11,532 bases of DNA from Lachnospiraceae bacterium UBA7598 (GTDB lineage: Bacteria > Bacillota > Clostridia > Lachnospirales > Lachnospiraceae): contig DLQV01000201.1 of assembly GCA_002474415.1 (NCBI GenBank), forward strand, positions 10,598-22,129. Reading direction: 5' to 3'. Both the position numbers and the translations under genes were made by a program. Each line of letters starts with the position of its first letter. Within the stretch, counting starts at the first letter, position 1. The notes under the pieces were generated by a model that ran no database searches, was not told where the DNA came from, and saw nothing but the letters and a program-made list of their open reading frames with translations. Shown here in pieces: positions 6,387 through 11,532 of the stretch.

Positions 6387-7477
6387 TATCTTCGTTTTCC
6401 CGCAGCCATCGCGCAGACCGCAGCCGTTCCACTGCAGAATAACACGGCAAATTCATTTCCTGCAAACGACAGGCACAGATCATTTTCCATAAACCAGCCT
6501 CCGCTAGTTACATACAATACTGTGGGATTAAATAATTCCCGGATAAGATCCCACACATTTCCCATCTGCACATAGGCAAGCAGATATGCCCCCATAAAAA
6601 GAAGACTAAGTACCGCAAACGAAAAATAACTGTTCTGTAAAAACAACTGCACTGCGGCGGTAACAACCGCAACGATCCCAAGCAGTCCCACAAGTACCAC
6701 CAGCGCAAGCAAAAGATAACGCCACTGCTCCAGCCGCCAGAACGTGACAAACGGATACATCATCTGCAGCCGCGGCTCCGCAACCATACATGCCGCCACC
6801 GGAACATGCCACAGGTTCTGAAACGGAACCGCTGCAAAAAATACCAGGAGGGTAAACGCTGTAAGCAATCCTGCATAAAACAGCCCGCACAATGCTCCCG
6901 CAAACATTTTCTTTTCCATAATTTTCTTTCCGGTGGTGGTCACCAAAACCAGATCCTGCGTTTTATATATCCGCTCATAATCCATCAGATACAGCATCGA
7001 AAGAATCATCAGAACCGCGGTCTGCAAAATCAGATGCTTCCACAGTTTTCCATACAACGTGGAGTGCAGTTCATACCAGTTTCCCGGATAAAAGTCATAC
7101 GTGCCTTCCCCTGTTTTTCTGATCTGTTCCACCCGCTTCTGCAACCTGTCATAATTGCGCACAATCCACGTTCCCCAGGCTCCCTGCGGTTCATATCCAC
7201 ACTTTTTTTCCTTCTGTTCCAGAATCTTGCGCATATCCAGTGTGTCGTACATTCCGCCACAGGTCTTTTTATAGTCCGCATAAGCGCTTTCAAACTCCGG
7301 GCCTGCAGCCTGCGCATCCGTCACAGCCACATGCATCTGCCGCAGTTCCTTTTCCATGCCGGCATTTCCCACATAGGTATAGATACTCAAAAACTGAAAC
7401 AGTCCGAATGCGATACAGACAATCCAAAGAAACGGATGCCGCAGACATTTTCCACACTCTTTTTGCAAAAGTCGCAT
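6368..7477 (-). CDS. ABC-2-like transporter permease, second subunit (369 aa)
   Basis: A hydrophobic protein with TM segments at about 13-36, 148-165, 190-217, 253-280, 283-303 and 340-360. A mostly polar domain of about 110 residues sits between the first two (about 37-147). That is the layout of ABC-2-type half-permeases. Just after TM2 it has LVLVTTTGKKIMEKKMFAG (176-194), which resembles YATTATGRKIFDRQFQA of the neighbouring permease at the same place. This loop in ABC-2 permeases usually touches the ATPase. The two proteins are therefore distant paralogues, likely forming a heterodimer with the ATPase encoded at 8646-9509. AAAGGAGG lies 6 nt before the ATG at 7477, after a 50-nt gap from the previous stop. 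It is the last gene of the sigma-factor operon. The substrate is unknown. Confidence 0.75.
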   Translation of the reverse strand: MRLLQKECGKCLRHPFLWIVCIAFGLFQFLSIYTYVGNAGMEKELRQMHVAVTDAQAAGPEFESAYADYKKTCGGMYDTLDMRKILEQKEKKCGYEPQGAWGTWIVRNYDRLQKRVEQIRKTGEGTYDFYPGNWYELHSTLYGKLWKHLILQTAVLMILSMLYLMDYERIYKTQDLVLVTTTGKKIMEKKMFAGALCGLFYAGLLTAFTLLVFFAAVPFQNLWHVPVAACMVAEPRLQMMYPFVTFWRLEQWRYLLLALVVLVGLLGIVAVVTAAVQLFLQNSYFSFAVLSLLFMGAYLLAYVQMGNVWDLIRELFNPTVLYVTSGGWFMENDLCLSFAGNEFAVLFCSGTAAVCAMAAGKRRYHRLEV

Positions 7478-7527
7478 CCCTTACCTCCTTTGATATTATG
7501 TGACTGCGAAAACCTTTTTGCCATCAT

Positions 7528-8649
7528 CTATCGAGAGAGATCTCTGTAATGATCCCTGTGCATTTTCCACCACAGCACACACGCGCATACCAAAATCCAC
7601 CCAAAAATCCAAAGCACTTCCGAATAAGGCAGGCTATGTTCATCCATCGGCTTCTGAAACAGATGTACAAAAATGTGTGTCAGCAAAAAACCACTCCCTA
7701 TGCATGCCGGAATGGTAAGTGCAATTCCCGCAATGTAGTTGCCTGCCGTTCTTCCGATCAGGTAAATCAAAACAACCGCAGCCAGCACAAACACAAAAAC
7801 CAGCAGCATGTGAAGCAGCATATAGAAACCAAATGGCAGATTTTTACACCACAACTGCAGTCCCGTATCGTTGATACAATCGCCTTTCCAGAATACCGCC
7901 AGTCCTTTTATGACATAAACCAGTACATAAATACCAAATTGTACGATTCCCACAAAACCACAGCAGACCATAAGCGCCTGAAACTGCCTGTCAAAAATCT
8001 TCCGACCGGTAGCGGTTGTTGCATACAACGGCAGTACATGACATAACCGTTCCCGTATCAGATACGGCAGCGCAAGGATTGCAAAACAAATCAGAAGCAG
8101 AATTCCCATCATTCTCATATCTTTTTCTACAATATAAAAAATTCCACTCGGCATTAGAGAGATGCTATCTTTGTTCTGTAAATTTTTGTATTCATCCAGC
8201 CGATCGAGCACCTGAAGTTCAAAAAACAGTTTTGACCCTTCCGAATCCTCAAAGACCAGACGCGACAGTTCCTGATCGATTTTCTTTTCCTTATCGGTTA
8301 AGGTATCCTTATCAAAAAATGTTTCCTGTGTCTTTGAAAATTTCTGATAATTCGTAATTCCCGCATCTGCAAGAACCGGATCAGCCGCAATGATCCGGCT
8401 GTATGCCTCTTCTAGTTCTTTTCTTTTTTCATCCAGCTTTGACCAGTCCTCACGCGGCAGCGAAGTTCCCAAGCTTTCTATCAGTTCGGCGTAAAACGGC
8501 ATATCATACTGGGAATCTGTTGTCTGTCCTCCCACCGGATAAATCGTCACTTCCAGAAACAAATGATAAAACAGCACCGTAAATACTGCTATAACAAGCA
8601 ATACCCGGATATCCATGATTTTTTTACATTCTTTTATCAATATTTTCAT
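7528..8649 (-). CDS. ABC-2-like transporter permease, first subunit (373 aa)
   Basis: TM segments fall at about 13-32, 181-198, 227-249, 276-298, 303-325 and 345-361. A large, charged, helical outside domain (about 33-180) includes ELEEAYSRI and KEKKIDQELSRL. The loop after TM2, LYATTATGRKIFDRQFQA (208-225), is shared in form with the downstream permease. The start MKILIKECKK at 8649 overlaps the ATPase stop by ATGA, and AGGAGG lies 7 nt upstream inside the ATPase gene. An in-frame ATG further upstream (8703) would bury 54 nt in the ATPase gene and lacks a ribosome site. The fold and neighbours point to the membrane half of an exporter or self-protection ABC complex, broadly like lantibiotic-immunity LanFEG or B. 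subtilis YxlG. Sequence alone does not show which. Confidence 0.78.
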   Translation of the reverse strand: MKILIKECKKIMDIRVLLVIAVFTVLFYHLFLEVTIYPVGGQTTDSQYDMPFYAELIESLGTSLPREDWSKLDEKRKELEEAYSRIIAADPVLADAGITNYQKFSKTQETFFDKDTLTDKEKKIDQELSRLVFEDSEGSKLFFELQVLDRLDEYKNLQNKDSISLMPSGIFYIVEKDMRMMGILLLICFAILALPYLIRERLCHVLPLYATTATGRKIFDRQFQALMVCCGFVGIVQFGIYVLVYVIKGLAVFWKGDCINDTGLQLWCKNLPFGFYMLLHMLLVFVFVLAAVVLIYLIGRTAGNYIAGIALTIPACIGSGFLLTHIFVHLFQKPMDEHSLPYSEVLWIFGWILVCACVLWWKMHRDHYRDLSR

Positions 8650-9509
8650 GCCGGTTCCTCCTGATATGTGACCAGAAATACATCTTCCAGATTCGGCGTA
8701 CAACTCCTGCTGTTTTCCTCCGGCCTGCTGCTGTAATAACGCACCTGCATGTGTTCCTGCTCCTGCCGCACGGATAGAATCAGATGTGTGTCTTGAAATG
8801 TATCAAAAACACGGTCTTCCATCACGCGCTCATATACTCTGCCTTCAAGCGTTTTACAAATATTGGAAACCGTGTCCATCCGGTATAGTTTACGGTCTTT
8901 TAACAGAATCACCTGATTGGCAATCGACTCGATATCCGACACAATATGCGTGGAAAGAATGACGATCCGGTCCTTTGACAAAGTGGACAGGATATTGCGG
9001 AAGCGCGCCCGCTCCTTTGGATCAAGTCCCGCAGTCGGTTCATCCAGTATCAGGATTTTCGGATCATTTAACATTGCCTGTGCAATTCCCACCCGCTGGA
9101 TCATTCCTCCGGAAAATTTTTTCATTTTTTTATCTGCCACATCGGAAAGTCCGACCAGTTCAAGCAATTGTTCTATCTTTTCTTTTGCGGTCTGCTTTGA
9201 CATATTTTTAAGCGCTGCCAGATAATCCAGATACTGCACGGGCGTGTTGTTTTTGTAATATCCAAACTGCTGTGGCAGATACCCCAGCAGATCCCGGTAT
9301 TTTTCCCCGAGTTTTGCAATGGGAATCCCATCCCATAAAATTTCTCCCTGTGTAGGAACCAGCAGGGTTGCAATCATTTTTATGAGAGTTGTCTTTCCCG
9401 CACCGTTTGGGGCAAGCATTCCGTAAAGCCCATGCTCCATCTCAAGACTGATGTCTTCCACCGCGGGAAATTTTCCGTAACTTTTGCTAACATGCGAAAG
9501 AGTAAGCAT
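8646..9509 (-). CDS. ABC transporter ATP-binding protein (CcmA/BcrA-like, ABC-2 partner)
   Basis: A 287-residue ATPase for the two membrane subunits encoded next. Walker A is APNGAGKTT (33-41), with Ala where Gly is usual. The Q-loop lies in YLPQQFGYY (Gln80/81), the signature is FSGGMIQR (132-139), Walker B is ILILDEPTAGLDP (152-164) with Glu157, and the switch His188 is in LSTHIVSD. The C-terminal tail of about 80 residues ends with NLEDVFLVTY, typical of the drug/lantibiotic-type ATPases that pair with ABC-2 permeases. The start at 9509 overlaps the 3' end of the preceding gene by 23 nt; its ribosome site GGTGGAG lies 7 nt upstream inside that gene. It ends in an ATGA overlap with the first permease. 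Compare B. subtilis YxlF in the sigY operon. Confidence 0.93.
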   Translation of the reverse strand: MLTLSHVSKSYGKFPAVEDISLEMEHGLYGMLAPNGAGKTTLIKMIATLLVPTQGEILWDGIPIAKLGEKYRDLLGYLPQQFGYYKNNTPVQYLDYLAALKNMSKQTAKEKIEQLLELVGLSDVADKKMKKFSGGMIQRVGIAQAMLNDPKILILDEPTAGLDPKERARFRNILSTLSKDRIVILSTHIVSDIESIANQVILLKDRKLYRMDTVSNICKTLEGRVYERVMEDRVFDTFQDTHLILSVRQEQEHMQVRYYSSRPEENSRSCTPNLEDVFLVTYQEEPA

Positions 9510-10278
9510 CTTTTTTCTCCACCTTTCCTATTGATACGAACAAAAAGCCAAAACTTGCGGCAGTGACCGCGCCGTGCACCACCAGCGGAACCGATGTAAA
9601 AAGGAACATCTGCACGCCAGTTCCCGCAAACCTTGCAATCACGCACACACACGCCCAGACTGCGATCAGACCTGCATAAAACAGACCACCCGCACCTTTG
9701 TGGCAGGCATATACACAGACCGAGGCAAACAAAAACACACTGCTGCTTCCCACCAGAACCATACTCACAAACGCTTTTCCCGAAATATCTGTAAATAAAG
9801 CTGCTCCGGCCACATTGACCAGTATCATGATCACGCCTGCATACAGCATGCGAAGTCCTGACAGATAGCTCTGGGAATAATGAAACGAGCCGATCAGCTC
9901 CTGCATATGGTTCTGCGCATCCAGCCACCACGCCAGCGCCGCAAACACCAGAAAACAGACCGGAAATCCTAAAAACACGATTATCATCTGCGTTTCGGGC
10001 TGCTTTGCATATGACTGTCCGAGCCATCCGATTCCCAGATACAGGCAGGCAACGATAAGCCAGATACTTCCGCTCTGATAAAATATGGCACCAATGCCCG
10101 GCCCCCAGTAAATTTCTTTGATTCTTTCCCACAGACTCTGCCGTTTTGGTATTGCTTTTTCCACAATCGCGCGACATTCCCCCTGTATAACATCATCCTC
10201 CGGGAATTCTACCGAAAGCAGTGGTATCTTCTGTCCTTTCTTCCATTCTTTTTCCATCCGCGTCGCTTTTTCCTTCAT
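9487..10278 (-). CDS. Six-TM membrane protein, candidate anti-sigma factor of the ECF operon
   Basis: I do not recognise this 263-residue protein. A soluble N-terminus of about 70 residues, rich in charge (with KKGQKIPLLSVEFPEDD and SLWERIKEIYWGPG), precedes six hydrophobic segments at about 72-88, 98-117, 143-163, 169-191, 198-216 and 225-249. A short tail (KVEKKDAYSFAC) follows. There is no HxxxCxxC zinc motif of ZAS anti-sigma factors. The start overlaps the sigma-factor stop by ATGA, so it is made in step with the sigma factor. That coupling, and a cytoplasmic head on a membrane anchor, suggest it holds the sigma factor at the membrane. In B. subtilis, SigY is controlled by membrane proteins encoded in the same place (YxlC, YxlD). 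An extra transporter subunit is the alternative. Confidence 0.6.
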   Translation of the reverse strand: MKEKATRMEKEWKKGQKIPLLSVEFPEDDVIQGECRAIVEKAIPKRQSLWERIKEIYWGPGIGAIFYQSGSIWLIVACLYLGIGWLGQSYAKQPETQMIIVFLGFPVCFLVFAALAWWLDAQNHMQELIGSFHYSQSYLSGLRMLYAGVIMILVNVAGAALFTDISGKAFVSMVLVGSSSVFLFASVCVYACHKGAGGLFYAGLIAVWACVCVIARFAGTGVQMFLFTSVPLVVHGAVTAASFGFLFVSIGKVEKKDAYSFAC

Positions 10279-10823
10279 CTTTGCACCTCCCGCCGAATCC
10301 TTTTTAACATCTGGTAAAATCGGGTCTTTACGGTACTCTCCGCAAGATCCATCTCCTCTGCAATCTGCGCAAATGTCTTCTCCTCAAAGCACTTTTTCTG
10401 AAAAATGCGAATCCATTCGCACTCGTAGGAAACGACAATGTCCATGATCCGGCGAATCTGCTCTTTTTGCACCATATGCTCCGCCAGATCACGCACGGTT
10501 TCTTCCTCCTCTGTTTCCCATTGCAGAGACTGCTGCAGTTTTTCCTTTTTATAACTTTTGCTGCGATAATAATCCGTGATCCTGTTGGCTGCCACACGGT
10601 ATGCCCAGGTGCGGAAGCCCGCCTTTTTCTCATCAAACGCATAAATTCCCTGCAAAACAGTGATAAAAATTTCCTGTGTCAGATCAAGCGCAAGTTCCCG
10701 CTCTCCGGTCTGCCGGTAGGTAAATGCATAGATTTCCCGGTAGTATCGTCGGATCAGTTCATCCGCCGCTTTTTTATCCTGTTTTTTCTTAATTCTGCGG
10801 ATTAACTGGTTGTCTGTCTGCAT
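10275..10823 (-). CDS. ECF-family RNA polymerase sigma factor
   Basis: A 182-residue extracytoplasmic-function sigma factor. Region 2 (about 20-90) has YREIYAFTYRQTG, ALDLTQEIFITVLQG and the promoter-melting stretch FRTWAYRVAANRITDYYRSK. After a variable acidic linker (WETEEEETV), region 4 (about 118-180) holds the helix-turn-helix KTFAQIAEEMDLAESTVKTRFYQMLKRIRR. There is no sigma 1.1 or 3 domain. The start at 10823 is backed by GGCGGTG about 7 nt upstream; another ATG at 10827 is in a different frame. It heads the five-gene operon and has a candidate ECF-type promoter of its own, so positive autoregulation is likely. The closest known plan is B. subtilis sigY with its downstream ABC transporter genes. 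The inducing signal is unknown. Confidence 0.93.
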   Translation of the reverse strand: MQTDNQLIRRIKKKQDKKAADELIRRYYREIYAFTYRQTGERELALDLTQEIFITVLQGIYAFDEKKAGFRTWAYRVAANRITDYYRSKSYKKEKLQQSLQWETEEEETVRDLAEHMVQKEQIRRIMDIVVSYECEWIRIFQKKCFEEKTFAQIAEEMDLAESTVKTRFYQMLKRIRREVQR

Positions 10824-10857
10824 GCATGTTCACCGCCTTTATCTCCGTTCACTCAGA

Positions 10858-10886
10858 TATACGAAATATGATACAAAATAGTTGGG
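10858..10886 (-). promoter_or_regulatory. Candidate ECF-type autoregulated promoter of the sigma-factor operon
   Basis: On the minus strand, CCCAAC (10881-10886) and CGTATA (10858-10863) are 17 nt apart. This fits the AAC ... CGT plan of ECF promoters (compare sigma-W, -M and -Y promoters of B. subtilis). Transcription would start near 10851, about 28 nt before the ATG. An overlapping sigma-A reading exists (TTTTCA, 17 nt, TATCAT), so housekeeping transcription is also possible. The spacing and position are seen; which polymerase uses it is inferred. Confidence 0.45.
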
Positions 10887-10912
10887 ATTCTGAAAAGATT
10901 TTTTCAAAAAAG

Positions 10913-10949
10913 AAAAAAGGACCGGTGCAAAATCAATTTGCACTGATCC
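10913..10949 (-). terminator. Intrinsic terminator of metE
   Basis: On the minus strand a 13-position stem (10937-10949 with 10919-10931) with one A/C mismatch and one G-U pair closes a 5-nt loop, followed by TTTTTTC and further T-runs. It lies about 40 nt after the metE stop and isolates metE from the sigma-factor operon. Confidence 0.8.
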
Positions 10950-10989
10950 CTTTCATAGCTATAATAAACGAATTTTATTGTAACACTTT

Positions 10990-11532
10990 TTATGCTTCCT
11001 TCCGCAGTTCCTTTGCCGCCTCCACAAGATTTTTCAAGCTGGCAACGGTCTCCGGTACGCCACGGGTTTTTAATCCACAGTCCGGATTTACCCAGAGCTT
11101 CTCCGGAGCGATACGGGTGAGCATCTTTTCGAGTGCCGCCTTGATTTCCTCTACTGACGGTACACGCGGGGAATGGATATCGTACACACCCGGTCCTACC
11201 TCCGTCTTGAAATGGTTCTCCTTCAGAGAATCCAGAATCAGCAGATCGGAACGGGATGCCTCAAACGTAATGACATCGGCATCCATATCATCGATTGCGC
11301 GGATGATATCGGTAAACTCACTGTAACACATATGGGTGTGGATCTGTGTCTGTGCTTTCACACCGCTGTGTACCAGACGGAATGCCGGAATTGCCCAGTC
11401 GAGATATTCTTTGTACCAGTCACTCTTGCGCAGTGGAAGCTTCTCGCGGAGTGCTGCCTCGTCAACCTGGATCACACGGATACCATTTGCCTCAAGATCG
11501 AGCACCTCATCCCGAATGGCAAGTGCGATCTG
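10990..11532 (-). CDS. metE: Cobalamin-independent methionine synthase, C-terminal part (runs off the window)
   Basis: The last 180 residues of MetE, which transfers a methyl group from 5-methyltetrahydropteroyl-triglutamate to homocysteine to make methionine in the cytoplasm. The frame is open to the window edge; a full protein would have about 750-770 residues. The zinc site of the C-terminal barrel is complete: His67 and Cys69 (in THMCYSEF), Glu91 (ITFEASRSD) and Cys152 ([10 protein letters not shown]), matching His641, Cys643, Glu665 and Cys726 of the E. coli enzyme. [16 protein letters not shown] and DWAIPAFRL are also family hallmarks. Nothing suggests damage. It ends with its own terminator and is probably unrelated in function to the transporter operons beside it. 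Confidence 0.95.
   Translation of the reverse strand, partial: QIALAIRDEVLDLEANGIRVIQVDEAALREKLPLRKSDWYKEYLDWAIPAFRLVHSGVKAQTQIHTHMCYSEFTDIIRAIDDMDADVITFEASRSDLLILDSLKENHFKTEVGPGVYDIHSPRVPSVEEIKAALEKMLTRIAPEKLWVNPDCGLKTRGVPETVASLKNLVEAAKELRKEA

Noticed and set aside
6806..8046. Plus-strand open frames opposite the two ABC-2-like permeases.
   Set aside because: Composition is that of antisense shadows and there is no promoter or ribosome site; the minus-strand genes explain the openness.
8650..8703. Upstream in-frame start for the first ABC-2-like permease.
   Set aside because: It would lie within the ATPase gene without a ribosome site; the ATGA-coupled start at 8649 has AGGAGG at ideal spacing.
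1..11532. CRISPR arrays, insertion sequences, tRNA or rRNA genes, riboswitches.
   Set aside because: No regularly spaced repeats, transposase-like proteins, or RNA-gene signatures were seen; the metE leader, where a riboswitch might lie, is outside the window.

Overview
The window looks like chromosome of a low-to-mid-GC Firmicute of the class Clostridia, probably Lachnospiraceae. This rests on strong AGGAGG-type ribosome sites, the style of the YhgE, YefM, MetE and two-component proteins, and intrinsic terminators with U-tracts. It is a judgement from protein flavour, not from a database search. Apart from the small toxin-antitoxin locus, every gene lies on the minus strand. The long plus-strand open frames elsewhere are antisense shadows.

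Reading in the direction of transcription (right to left), the window opens with the C-terminal third of metE (cobalamin-independent methionine synthase), closed by a strong intrinsic terminator. A tightly coupled five-gene operon follows (10823 to 6368): an ECF sigma factor, a six-TM membrane protein that is a candidate anti-sigma factor, an ABC ATPase and two related ABC-2-like permeases. Start and stop codons overlap at the first three junctions. A possible ECF-type promoter lies just before the sigma gene. The layout recalls the Bacillus subtilis sigY-yxlCDEFG operon.

A second module follows immediately (6293 to 1060): an OmpR-family response regulator, a sensor histidine kinase, a LolD/MacB-type ABC ATPase and an 846-residue tandem-FtsX permease. 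Between kinase and ATPase lies a 78-nt gap. It carries TGTCA repeats spaced exactly 11 bp apart, resembling a Pho box, placed as if the response regulator drives the transporter genes from an internal promoter. A bidirectional terminator closes this operon.

At the left, on the plus strand, is a yefM-yoeB toxin-antitoxin pair. The antitoxin is intact. The toxin has lost its middle: its first 28 or so residues and its last dozen (…YSCKDHY…) are both recognisable, but in different frames, with about 40-45 residues missing between them. Divergent from it is the 5' part of a YhgE/Pip-family membrane protein gene. Its predicted transcript starts inside a terminator-like hairpin.

Together the region reads as an envelope-stress or antimicrobial-peptide response cluster: two ABC export or detoxification modules, each with its own regulator, next to a YhgE/Pip protein. 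The substrates cannot be read from sequence. The points most worth checking are the internally deleted toxin, the 11-bp TGTCA repeats, and the ECF-sigma operon with its unrecognised six-TM partner.
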